64,000 nt of DNA, from positions 8,012,935-8,076,934 of the forward strand of contig JACAXG010000007.1 in assembly GCA_018881555.1 (NCBI GenBank). Direction: 5' to 3'. Shown piece after piece: positions 1 to 11,160 of this stretch. Within the stretch, counting starts at the first letter, position 1; each line of letters begins with the position of its first letter. A model generated the notes under the pieces. It was not told the origin of the DNA and searched no databases. It worked only from the letters and a program-made list of their open reading frames with translations. This DNA comes from Amblyornis subalaris. Its lineage: Eukaryota > Chordata > Aves > Passeriformes > Ptilonorhynchidae. A program made the position numbers and the translations under genes.

Positions 1-673
1 AGAGTTGTGTTTTCTGGGTTCGCCATACAGGGTTATTCTCAATAATGAACTGGTACTTGCTGGCTCTGAAGGCAAGCGGAGACACAACAGTTGTTTAATG
101 GTCATCTCCCGGACTTAGAATATCCTGATTTGGAAGGGGCTCACAAGGACCACCCGTGTCCTTTGGAACAGTATGGAAATGTCATAGCTCAGGACAATAG
201 AGCATCTGCATTATTAATGGACTTATTACCATAGTTATTAGCACCATGTCAGTAATAATCTTACCATCAAAATGATTATGATAATTATTATTAATATAGC
301 AATGAACATAAGTAACAATGATAATTCTTAATGTTAACACGACTATGAGCTCTTTGTACATTCTGTGAGGTGTGTTCTGGTTTACATAGGATCTTCTTTA
401 TTTCATTCTCCCAGATTTTCTCAGTCCTCTTCTGCCTTTCATCCTGCCCCCCACCCCTTGTAACTACTGTCTTTCCCTTCTCATATTCAACTCTTCCTCT
501 TTGTTGTCCCAAATATTGCTCTAAGCCTTGACTATTCTCCAGCTCAAGGGAATGTGAGTCTCCAAATCCACAGGATTTTTTCCCAGCATGCCATGACTGT
601 CGGAGTTGTGTAAACAGAGCTGGATTTACAGCATATGTGGAACACTGACCTGCACGCCCAGAACCGGGGTAGG
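1..673. other. single-copy noncoding stretch
   Basis: No recognisable gene, RNA or transposon. The part around 390-520 is pyrimidine-rich on the plus strand (runs of C and T with few purines). This leaves a long stop-poor frame on the minus strand (291-716), but the peptide has no recognisable domain, is rich in Q, K and R from the pyrimidine bias, and begins inside a CR1 end, so I treat it as chance. Confidence 0.6.
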
Positions 674-721
674 AATCACAGAATATGCTCAGTTGGAAGG
701 GACCCGCAAGAATCATCGAGT
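674..721 (-). repeat. CR1 LINE 3'-terminal fragment (first of two)
   Basis: Reads as the reverse complement of a CR1 3' end. It starts with an aatcacagaat terminal-repeat unit, followed by the 'agttggaagggaccc..caagaatcatcgagt' type of tail. This tail differs from the one in the neighbouring element at 752, so it belongs to another CR1 subfamily. Only about 48 bp remain. CR1 copies in birds are typically 5'-truncated and lack target-site duplications, which fits. Confidence 0.75.
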
Positions 722-751
722 TTGTGGTGACACATTAATGTTCACTCCTAC

Positions 752-1201
752 AGAATTGTAGAATCACAGAATGGTTTGGGTTGGAAGTGACCTTCAAGAT
801 CATCTTGTTCCAACCCCACCTCATACCTTTCAGCAGATCAGTTTGCTCAGGGCCCCATCCAACCTGGCCTTGAACACTTCCAGGGATGAGGCATCCACAG
901 GTCTTCTGAGCAACCTGTTCCAGTGCTTCACCACCCTCTGTGATTTTCATCCTAACCTCTAAACTAAACAATTGCCCCTTGTTCTGTCACTATCATGAGT
1001 ATAAAAAGTCTCCATCCTTTCTTTTTATAAGCCTCCTTAAGGTACTGGAGAGCCACAATGTGGTCTCTCTCCCTGGAGCCTTTTCTTCTCCAGGCTGAAC
1101 AACCCCAACTCTCTCAGCCCATTTTCATGGGAGAGATGCTTCAGCCCTTTGATCATGTTGGTGGCCATGATCAGCCTTTGGACCCCCTCTAACAAGTCCA
1201 T
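752..1201 (-). repeat. CR1 LINE, 5'-truncated copy
   Basis: This is the clearest transposon in the window. On the minus strand it ends in the CR1 terminal octamer-like units (ATTCTGTG followed by ATTCTAC, at 752-772 on plus). Moving right it continues through the typical 3' region: 'ggtttgggttggaag', 'accttcaagatcatcttgtt', 'ccatccaacctggccttgaaca', 'gcaacctgttccagtgcttcaccaccct', then 'ctccaggctgaacaacccc..ctctcagcc'. That is the last roughly 450 bp of a CR1 including the end of ORF2. Similarity fades at about 1201. Stops and indels break the reading frame, so the copy is dead. Confidence 0.93.
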
Positions 1202-2564
1202 GATCTAACTAGATCAAAAGATCCTCTTGATCCCTTTCTCTAGAAATCTCATGCGCAGAATAAGATAAAATAGAACACAATAAAGCAGAATAGTACTACT
1301 GGGCATAATTAAAATATGAATAAAAGAAACAGCACTTTCTAACAATTAATATTAAGAAAATAGTTCTTAATAATTAAGTGAAAAGTGAAGTTTAATGTGG
1401 TTACTGCTTTGGCTACTTAAAATTTTTGTTTGTGCTCTACTGTGTTCTAGCTGGACTTTGAAGTTACTAACAGAATTTGCATTGGCTTTAAAGTATAATG
1501 CAGCAGCTCATGAACTTGCACATGAGAGGGACTGCTATTTCAGTGTTTACTGTTTCTGTTCTGGGATAAACTGCATATGAATTGTGAGAGAAGAGTATGG
1601 CATCTACACCCTGAGGCACATCCCTTATTTTTTAACCCTTAGATCAATAGCAAGAATTCTGTACCTTCAGAAGGACCAGTTATTGAGCTTGGAGCTTCTG
1701 AGATAGACGCAAGGGAAGATTGATCCTTTTTCCCATTTGTTCAAATGCAGCTCAAAACTGCAAGCACAAATTGCATTTGCAAAACGAAATAAGCTCTCCC
1801 TGGAAAATTTGACTTCGTGCTTTCCAAGGGTCACACTATTGTGGCTATTTTGGTATTGACCGCTGCCTCATCACATTCAGGCCCAGATCTAACAGAGAAG
1901 CACGGTCAGGAGAAAATAAGAATAATAAATTCTAAAACTGATTTATAACAGTGCTGTCCATGAGCACCATCTTTGCGTTTCCTAGGTGTTTAGCGATCAG
2001 GAACCTTGTCAAGCCTGGCTGTTGTGTGGGTAATCCCCGAAAGGGAAAAGTGGAAAACTTCACCTTTCCCAGTGAAAATTCTGCAGAGGAGGCTGCCACA
2101 ACCGTGACTGAGTCCTACCATCGTTGAAAAGGACAGGGAGGAAATGAGATATGTAACAGCAGTGCCTGGCTCCAGCAACTGTGGAAACTTGCCATGTGTT
2201 CTGTGNGTCGTTTTTATAGGTCTGATCATGACATATGATAGACGCCAGAAAATAGGCTCTTATCATCATTCCACAGACAGTCTCTCTTTTAGTATGTGCC
2301 CTGGGCGTGATCCTGACAGTTTCACTGGCACAGATGCAGAAGAAAGTATTTGCTCTTCTCTGTAACCTATTTACAGGGATTTCTTCTGAACTCCCAGAAT
2401 TTCCCCTGGAGTAGGACAACCCCATGCTGTTCTCAGTTAGCGTTATGAATAACATTTTCCAATAAAAAAAAGTGTCTGTGTTCAGCCTGAAAGATTTCTG
2501 TCACAAAACATTTGCCAAATGCAGACCGGGATTTGACTTGGAATTTTGAATTTTGGGGCAGCCT
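1202..2564. other. single-copy noncoding stretch
   Basis: AT-rich sequence with A-rich runs at 1260-1400. Overlapping open frames lie on both strands at 1990-2455 (79 and 131 codons on minus, 73 on plus). None contains a recognisable domain. I see no transposon. Confidence 0.55.
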
Positions 2565-2604
2565 GCTCCTAAGCTGGTGACCTTAGGAGCCCAAGGTCAT
2601 CAGC
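2565..2604 (+). other. pair of mutually exclusive hairpins
   Basis: Two stems share sequence. Stem A pairs 2565-2573 (gctcctaag) with 2582-2590 (cttaggagc): 9 bp, 8-nt loop. Stem B pairs 2573-2584 (gctggtgacctt) with 2593-2604 (aaggtcatcagc): 12 positions with a single G-T wobble and an 8-nt loop. They overlap at 2573-2590, so only one can form at a time. A third small stem (agctca/tgagct) follows at about 2602-2617. The function is unknown. Nothing ties it to a transposon I recognise. Confidence 0.6.
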
Positions 2605-2617
2605 TCAGCATGAGCTA

Positions 2618-3967
2618 GCTCTTTCCTGCTTGGCACAGGGAGCAGAAAAGCCCGGGGAGCCTTGGCTATAAAGTAGGCCACAAACCTTGGAGTTTCAGGC
2701 AGCTGTTCAACAGAACTGACTTTCTTTGCATCAACGAAAATGAGGGAAATGGCTTTTTATTTTTGAGTTAATGTAGGCTCCGGGGAAGACATTTAATCTG
2801 GGAAGTATCGTATGTCTTAGGCTTGGAAAAAAAGAATTCTCAGAATTTCTACTTCATAGGAAATTGTGAAATCTTTTAGGTTATGGTTCAATTTTTATTA
2901 AAGTGAAATTTGGAAAAGACTATTTTTCACACACACCGAAAAAACTACTTTACCACCACTTCTATTTCTGCTGCAAGCTAGGGATAATCAGGAAAAGAGG
3001 TGGCCAAATAAAAAGAATAGCTCTGCTACTAATCTCACAATGATGAAACTTGAGAAAAGTTCACAGCATCATTGATGTTATTGTAACCAGGATTTGAAAG
3101 CAGNATGGGAAATAAAGTCATTGCCTTGTCAAAGAGATGTAAGACTTATATGAGCTGTATATTTGCCCTCTGGACAGTAGGAAAGCAGTGGAAAGGAAAA
3201 TGGAAAAAATAGGAGCACTTGAAAAATATAACGGAAAAGTAAGGCAAATAGGTAGAACTACAAAATAGTTTTGGTTAAGAATTTAATTTCCATTTTCCCT
3301 ACCCAGTCTTGAAATACCAGGGTAAATTTTACAGAAGTATTTAGGTACATATTGCAGGAATCTCCACTGAAGATCAGGAGCTGAAGGGTTTCTGAGCGTT
3401 AGAAAGTTGCAGCACCTGGTCCAGGGGTTCCACTCGGTGCAGTCTTAGATAACCAGAATCTCTATCTTCCCCTGCACAAAGAAAACAGGCTTACCTAGCC
3501 AAGAAAAAGGAGCCAAGTTACCCACTTGCCAGTGAACTGGCAGACCCTAAATACATGTACCCTTGTGTGCTCACATACAGCAGTTAGGCAAAATCCATTT
3601 GGCTGCACAAAGTGGTCAATAACATCCTTGCAAGCCAAAGGGAAACAAAAAATTTGTCTTGTGATAAGTTTTTTATTCTAAATAAAATGAACCTGATCAT
3701 CAGGTGCTTTTAAAGAAATTCCTTTTATATGGAGATGGAGCCCAGTGGGAAGGATGTAGACACAATACTCTATGCAAAGCTAATTAAAAAATTTTCATGG
3801 GAATATGGAACCTTCCATCTTTTTTCTGCCTGCTCTATTTTAATGAAACAGTGGTTTTTCTTTTTTCCACTTTGTGGAACATGGACCAACAGATCAGTCG
3901 CACAAGATGTTTGCTGCTCCCATTTTTCCGTTTCCTTCGGCTTGCGTGAATTCCTCTGAAAACCAGA
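2618..3967. other. single-copy noncoding stretch
   Basis: Nothing recognisable apart from the TATA-like octamer already listed. Short open frames around 3729-3979 occur on both strands without domains. Confidence 0.5.
2666..2673 (+). promoter_or_regulatory. TATA-box-like site
   Basis: CTATAAAG lies in a GC-richer context (preceded by cccggggagccttgg) about 60 bp after the hairpin set. By sequence alone it could position a start near 2695-2705, where 'tttcag' occurs. TATA-like octamers are frequent by chance and no gene is recognised downstream, so this is weak. Confidence 0.2.
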
Positions 3968-4060
3968 TTTACGGAGCACCGAGTCGGGCTCGGTGTGGCC
4001 TGGCTGGCCAACAGGCTGCAGCAGCTGGCCCAGGGCGGTGAACCGCCTCCCCTGAAAGCT
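3968..4060. other. small GC-rich patch with a stem
   Basis: About 90 bp markedly richer in G+C than both flanks, with several CpG. It contains a perfect 7-bp stem (caccgag 3977-3983 / ctcggtg 3989-3995, 5-nt loop) and a 'ctggctggcc..gcagctggcc' near-repeat. It is too short for a CpG island and I recognise no gene. It may be a remnant of an old element or a regulatory patch. Confidence 0.4.
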
Positions 4061-6826
4061 GGTGTCTTGAATTNCTGAATAAATTCATCAGTTTCTAAAG
4101 ATAGAGGTGACAGAGCGACAGCCCTCGGGCTGGGCAGACGAATTACTCTGTTATATAAGAAACTTGGCCTTCTGGGCAATGTCAAAATTTGCCTGCAAAA
4201 TGTTTGGCCAAAGATCAACACTAAACTGGAGCTGTGATAGCTTCACTTTGTCTGACCTCCCCATGGCTTTCACTTGTATGTGGCAGTCTAGTCTTGTCAA
4301 GAGATACATTTTAATCGCATTTTAGATTTTATAATCATTTTACATTTTACCTCTAGCGTCCCCGTGAAAAGTAGTCTGAGATAGTGTTTAAAAGAGGAGC
4401 GAGCAAAGAGGAAGGAGAAAGGTACCAAAACCCGTAGCCCGAAACGATTGTTTTAAGTCAGATTGTTTTAAACTCCTTGTGTGAATGTTGATCTTTCCTG
4501 GTGCAGAAGACAGAGAAACGCATTTTGCCTGCCTTGCCCAGACCCGCGGCTGGTGGGATGAGCATTAGCTGTGGTTGCACACTTGCCGTGGGGGAACGAT
4601 CAGGCCCACCAGACCTTGGAGTTGCAACTGCAAAGATCTGAACTTCAACCAAGGGAGGAGATTTTTATAAAGAGACCAACGTGGACCGTGCTGCTGAGAG
4701 CTCTTCACTGCTTCACACTTGCACTCGAGACCCCCAGAAAAGTAATCGATTTAGCACTTAGCACAAAGTGTTCATCAGTTTGAAAAGATCATGATTTTCT
4801 TTGAACACTTTGCGCATCGCATTACTACAGAAGACAAATTCCAGTGGAAAATAGAAGAAAGGAACTAATGAAATGGTTAAAGAACTTATTCTTTTTTTTT
4901 CCCCCTCTGTAAGTCTGATGGCGTTTTGCAAGTAGTCCTATCTTCTGCTTGTAGATTTTTTTAGCTCTGGTCTCAGATTTACCTGTTTTGACATACGATC
5001 AGAGAAAAACATTTTGTAAACCAAAATCATTTTTTTTTGTCCCCCAAAATGGCCTGGGGGACTTATGACATAATCTACTGTTATTTAAAGCTCACTTTTT
5101 GGAAGTGTGTTAGGGTAGAGACCCTGTATCTTTATAACACAGAATAGCAAAATATTTATTAAGAACAACCCTCTTATGCTTCATCCCAGGATCGTGGAAA
5201 TTATCTTCTTCCATTATGCTCTTAATAATGAACAATGGACACATTTATTTTCGAACTGCAACATATAACTACAGAGAAATCCGACTGCCTCAAGCGTGGA
5301 AGGCACAAAGCTCTTCAAAATCATAAAGTAAAATCCACCTTCAAACAAAATCCCAGCGCAATGACCTTGGTCTGACTCCAGCTTTCATTCTGAATACATT
5401 GGGAACCAAATCCTGGTCTAACAAAGAATGAACNTGTTACCTTGCAAATGGTCAGTAGAAGGCTTTTCCCTCACTGCTGTCTTATTGAAACCTTCAAGAG
5501 TGTGAGCAGGGCAGCCTTTGTGAATCAGCCCTATGCCTGACTTACAGAGGTGAATGCTATCCTGAAGGAGGGGAGAGAAAAAAGTAGGTAGTTCAGGCTG
5601 AGCCCTGCTAGACTTAAATTATGGTTTTAAATTTTCAGAAGTCAGAGTGCAGCTGATTAAATCTGCAGCTGTCTAGGTGAAAGCAAGTGATTGGTGGATC
5701 TCAGAAGATTTGGGACCGGATTCACCCATATGGTTTGAGTCACTCCGACAATAGAAAACAGCTGTAAAACTGTTTCCCTGGCCAGAAAAAGTTGGGTTTA
5801 TGGTTGCTTTGCGTCTCCAAGCATCTGATGAATACAGTTCTTTGTCTCAAAAAGCATCTGAAAAACCAGATGCTTATCTGCATTTCTCAGCTAAATAAAT
5901 TGTGATAGTAATTTTGTGGTGATAGCCCTTCGTGAGCTTTTTTAGTAATTTTTGATATTGAGTAATTGGTCAGAGAATATTTGAACGCAAATTCTCTCTG
6001 TGCCAAGGGGAGGTATTATCTCTTATGGACTCCATCTATTAAAAGGAAGGCTCTGCTCTGGGAAACTCACAGCCTAGGTATAAAACTGCAGAAGGACAAT
6101 TAACGATCAGTCTAGACAGACAGAACAAGTCAAACAGGGAGGGAATAAAGCTTAAAAAGGAAGAGTGACTGAGCACTTGCACGCAGTTCATTTTCATGTC
6201 TTAGTAGGTCTGCAGGGGGTTGTTTGTTTTTTTATCTGTTTCTTTGATGGACTCAATGGGAAGACTGGGGCTTATAGATTTTATGAGACAAGTATTTTGA
6301 GAAGAGACTTTAAAGAATAAGGGGTGGAGGCAGAGTAGGTTGGGTCAGGAAGGAAATGTCAGGCAGGGGGCTCTGCTGAAGAAGGCACCAGAGAAAGAGC
6401 TGGCAAAACAGATGCGTGCAACTGGAGCCAAGTAAATGAGGCAAAGGTGAAAGGATGGGAGCAGAGCTCGTTCAGGAGACTTTCCACACTTGCACTTCCA
6501 CTCCCACNTCAAGCCTGAAATGCATGTAAAATAGAGAGTGGGGAGGTGCTGACGTAGGAAGGATTGCAGTGGCCAAAGCTAACTCAAAATCCTCAACCTT
6601 CAAAAAAGACATATTTACCATTCTGAATTGAGAGCTTAGAATAGAAATTTCCACTTCCTTGCACTGGGGGGTAACAGCATTTTCAAATTCTTTTTATAGA
6701 TTCCTTTGCAAGAAGTCTGCTGTGTTTTCATGTTTACTTGAGACCCCCTTGCACACTTGTATTCTTTGAATGCAGGGACTCTGGAGGCTGAGACTGAAAG
6801 AGATGCTTTATTGTTTGCTCTCTTTC
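4061..6826. other. single-copy noncoding stretch
   Basis: AT-rich. A second mildly CpG-containing stretch lies at about 4515-4640. A 9-bp hairpin occurs at 5852-5875 (aagcatctg / cagatgctt, 6-nt A-rich loop). The segment near 5343-5400 faintly resembles old amniote repeats but is too diverged to call. No gene seen. Confidence 0.5.
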
Positions 6827-6892
6827 TCAGTCCCTCTCTTTCTTCCCCTCACACACACATTTTTTTCTTTTTTCCCCCTCTCCCCTATCTCT
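6827..6892 (+). repeat. polypyrimidine tract
   Basis: Nearly pure C/T sequence (ctctctttctc, tccctctctttcttcccctc, then tttttttctttttt and ccccctctcccct) broken mainly by a short ACACACACA run. Low-complexity sequence of this kind is common in introns and can adopt non-B structure, but nothing here points to a specific function. Confidence 0.75.
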
Positions 6893-9800
6893 GAAGGAAA
6901 TATTTCCAAATGTGCACTTTCTCAGTCTTGTCTGAATGCTCTTTAGATTAAAGGTCAAAAATACAATTCTTGTCATTGTGTAGATACCAAAGAGAATGAT
7001 AAAAATGGAACAGTATCTGTTCTGTGGACTACATTAAAAATAACCGAAAGCAACAGCTTTAGGACTGATTTAAGAAGTCATGCAAATGTGTAAAATCTAA
7101 CAGCCTTAGGACACAGTTTAACACTTTGAGACATGCTGCACACTTTTAGAAAGTTCCTTTAAAAGCTGGCAGGAGATAAATCACCTTTTCCAATTATTTT
7201 GAAATTATGCAAGCTCGGCATAGTACAACTTTTGATCAGAAGTACTTATTGAAATGCATATTCTCCAAATATCGCCTCTCAAGGTCACACTCACNTCTAG
7301 AGCATAGGAGGCTTCCGGTCCGCTCTGGTCTGAGGGCTCTCTGCCCTCCCGCTGCAGCAGTGGGATTTAGGCAAGTACGACGAGACGGGAAACTCTAATT
7401 GCTTTGGGACTAGTAAGACTTTGCACCCATTTTAATAACTTTGCATTATTGAAATGGCAATGCAATGACAAAAAAGGCAAGATCAGTGTTTGAAGGGTTT
7501 TGCATTCAGGTATGGCTATTTCTCTGTTCCTCATAACCGTAGGAACATGACAAAATTTCATCAAGTTATTTAAAGCACTACGTACTAAATGGAATGCAGA
7601 AGGTGAAAATAGAATAAAATCACACAATCACAAGAAAAGCCCATGTGATAAATATCAATTGCAGGATATTCTTCAGCTGTTCCTGTTGACACTCTAAGCA
7701 GCNTTGTGCTCTTTGCCAGTATTGGATACACATCTATTGATCATGGGAGCAGAAAACCCCCACCCAGTCATTAACATTAAATAATTCCACAGACAATGAC
7801 ATGCTAGCAGTAGAGNAAAAAATTTAGTGTTTTCTTAGAAATAAGCATGTATCTACATATAAGGTAATGTATTCTCTACTGCTGAGAATTTGTGAGAAAT
7901 CAACATTCTCTGACTGATGGGGGCCACTTCTGAAAGGGTTATTCAGTGCTTAAGAGAGTACTTGTCACTTGCATAATTTTAATAGAATTAGCAGACAGTC
8001 TGATAGGATTACTTCTTCTCATGATAATCCGTCTTCTCTGTAGTACTGGGAATATTTAGNGAAATATGCGGCTACTGGTTTAAAAATATTTTTCTTAAGC
8101 TCATTTCTAAAAGTCATTGTGTCATTGAGCTTTATTATTATTAGATGTGAACACTTGCCAAAACCCAGAGCTACACAGCCCCAAACTGGGAGAAAGAGAC
8201 CACAGAGCTTTCCATTCTGAAACTACCTGTCATTAATTATAATTAATTTTTATTATTTATTTTTGTTGTTAAATCTGGATACAAGCAAGAAGAAGTATAG
8301 AGAATAAAAGAGCCCTGAGATATTTTTAAAATAGATATGACATTGGAAGTGCACAATAAAGGATGGGCAAGGAGAAAGTAAGTTAACTTCACACTAAAGA
8401 AAAGCTAGGATAAAAGGGTAGAGGATACTGGAAACAAATTCTACCTGGCAGTGCAAGTAAAATGTTGGNCCAAGCTGAGTACCCTGGAAGATTCCTGCCT
8501 TCCCAGGAGTCTTAGAAGCAANGGCTTAAGAAAACAGTTAGTGGGGCTCAGGGAGAATCAGCCTTGAAAGTTTTCTGGGATCTGTCTGAAGCTTAATTTC
8601 TGAGACTCTGTACAACCAGATGATGGGGAAATGCCTTCTTGGCTAACCATGGAAAAAGACCACCACGGTACAAAATTAGAACCAGTGCAACTTCTTCTGC
8701 AACACATCTTCTGCTACTGATTTGTAGTTTGTACCTAAAGTAGAAAGGGGAAAGCAATGACCCATCTCTGCCTCACTCTTTTCCATCTGCTGTTTTGGAT
8801 CGTAGGAGTTTTGGTGAGCAGGGGTAGAGTAGCCTCCAGTGCTATGTGATGCACAGCTGTGGCAGGACAGGGAAGGACAAAAGTGGCGCTTGTGCTGTCC
8901 GGTAACGGCTGAGACTCTGCTCAATACTTTGGAGGAATGGAGTGTAACAATTGGTACAGAAGNAGGCAACTTAAAGGACCATGGAGATACAAGATAAGGA
9001 ATTAAATGGACCCCTGTGGTATCAAAGAGAAGATAACAGAGTTTTCTGGTACTCAGAAGTAAAGTTCCCATGGTTACCTCCTTATGGGAATACAGAATAC
9101 TCTTCTTCCAGGTCTAATACCACTGCCAAGCTGGAGGGTATAAAGTAGTAAAGTTCCTTTGAGGATTTCTCCAGTGCTGGCTTATTGGGCAGTCCTTGTC
9201 CAGATGTCCTTTGAGGTTTAGATACAGTCTTCCCTCCCANCTCACATCCTTAAGACCTTTAAGAGAACTCATTTAATTTGGACTGAAGAATTAATATCAA
9301 CCTGGAGTCTCNGAGCTAATCTGAAGCAGAGACAGTACCTACCACCAAAGAAAAGGATCTTTTAAAATCATCTCAACATAGGAACATATGAAACCTTCTG
9401 AAGTATCTGCTTGAATTTACTAGAAATAGTTTCGCACGCACATCCGAAATTTGAGATGTAAAAATTCTGTCATTGTTCAAAATCATATTTATTATGAAAA
9501 GCTACATTAATTTGTAACTGATTTCTATGTGACCTTGCATGTGTACACACAAAAACGAGATTTNTTCCTAGCCCTGGGGAAAACTATTTGTGTAAGAAGG
9601 GTAAGAAAAATGGTTTGAAAATGTNTAAGTATGTATACTACCTCCAGGGAATAGAAAAAAAACTCAATTTTTGTAGTACTAATTTTTAAATGTGNAGCCA
9701 CAGAAAAAGCAGAAAATGTCCCTTGTTATACAGTCAGAATATGTCATACTTACTAGATATTCCTTAGTATGCTCTTTTCTTTAGAGACCATCAAAATGTG

Positions 9801-11121
9801 CAAAGAGAAAACAAATATAAACTGGATGCTGAAGACAGAGACAGGTGAAGTTCTGTTGAAAGTGTAGTGAAAAATGAAGAGAGAAAAGACACTGAAGCAT
9901 TGCAGTTTTTATTGTCTTGCTCGGACTAATGCACACTTCAGTTGTAAGTGGTGCATAGCATATAAATGAGATGTATTTGCAACACAGATCAAAATGAAAG
10001 AAAAGCAGGAAGACTCTTCTAACAGAGAAAATGTGGGCAGGATTACCTGTACAGCATCCTCACTGCAGGGTACCTAAAGGAAGGAATCTGTTCAATTAGA
10101 AATCGACTTCGGTGAACCCAAACACCAAGTCTCCAGGAGACCTGCTGGAAATCTGGATGGTGTTAAGGTCTGTATAGCACTTGGGCATTTTTGCACCATT
10201 TCTCAAACATCCATTTTCTCTGGATGCTGTAGAGTGTAACACTCTGGACTCCTAGGAGAAATCGTGCTNGCAGACCCAGCATACTCAGCAGAGAGTGCAT
10301 CCCTGGTGCTATCAAAATCGGTGAAAGGGAAAGCTCCCTTCAGTCTTTCTCTCAACGTGGCTTTACTCATAAGCCCCTGGACAAGGTGGAATGAGGCTCT
10401 GGANGTAGCAGTAGGAAAAAATTTGAAATGAACCAAAACAGAAATGAAAAAAAAAAAAAAAAGAGGAATGAACTGGTAAGTGATCCTGTGTAAACACAAT
10501 GCAGTACAGAGAAGGAGCAGATGATTCAACGAATGGGAATGGGACACGGCTGGTTTGGTGAGTTCATGCAAATATCACAGAAAATACAAACAATGGTCAT
10601 GGTTTGTGTCTCTTGTAGTCCCTTGTTTCTGAATGTAAATGGACCTCCAGTAGGTAATTTTATGTACTACGCATAGGGAAATGGCAGCCTGCAATGAGAC
10701 TGAAGCATTTGCTGAGACTCACACCAACACTCTTCCTAAGAGTATCAGTTGTTTGGCACCATGACCCCGTAGAAAGGAGGGGAGCTTCTGAGTGACACAT
10801 CTGCAAAATGAAGGGCACTTATTTCTGAAAAGNTGGTGTTTCAAACTGGGGAGAAGTTACATGCTTTAAATGCAACAACACTGACTTTCTGTTTATCCAT
10901 ATGTGTCTCAGGCACAGAAAGGGCCTATGGGTGAGGGTCAGCATGTTCTCCTCTCTGTTTACCAGTTAACAGAACTTCATTTATTTGCAATCCTGTTTTC
11001 AATTAATTTGGGAAAGAACGCCAAACATATGGGGCTTTTGGTAGGTTCGAGTTCTTGATGAGTTTGGTTCACAATGCACTATTTGTGTCACCTTGTTAGA
11101 GCACAACCTTCTCCAGGGCTT
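6893..11121. other. single-copy noncoding stretch
   Basis: AT-rich, with many isolated N calls between 7.3 and 10.9 kb. A 16-base A run lies at 10447-10462. I looked for a processed pseudogene upstream of that run and saw none. The open frame at 8676-9071 (minus, 131 codons) has no recognisable domain. An AT-rich part around 8228-8275 contains TAATTA-type homeodomain core motifs, which are expected by chance in such sequence. Confidence 0.5.
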
Positions 11122-11160
11122 GACTCTTCTTTCTGCAGCCCATGGTGTGAAAGAAGAGTC
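11122..11160 (+). other. perfect 12-bp inverted repeat
   Basis: gactcttctttc (11122-11133) is the exact reverse complement of gaaagaagagtc (11149-11160), separated by 15 nt. The stem does not extend outward (T-T mismatch at the base). It is shorter than a typical pre-miRNA stem, so I make no miRNA call. A perfect 12-bp arm pair at this spacing is uncommon by chance. Confidence 0.55.

Noticed and set aside
291..716. 141-codon minus-strand open frame
   Set aside because: Begins inside a CR1 tail, crosses a pyrimidine-rich stretch that lacks stops for compositional reasons, and shows no recognisable domain.
5343..5400. faint likeness to an amniote 'aaatcctg..' repeat
   Set aside because: Only a few short words match; too weak to call.
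11041..11065. 'ggttcgagttc' as a tRNA B box
   Set aside because: No A box at the proper distance and no cloverleaf could be drawn.
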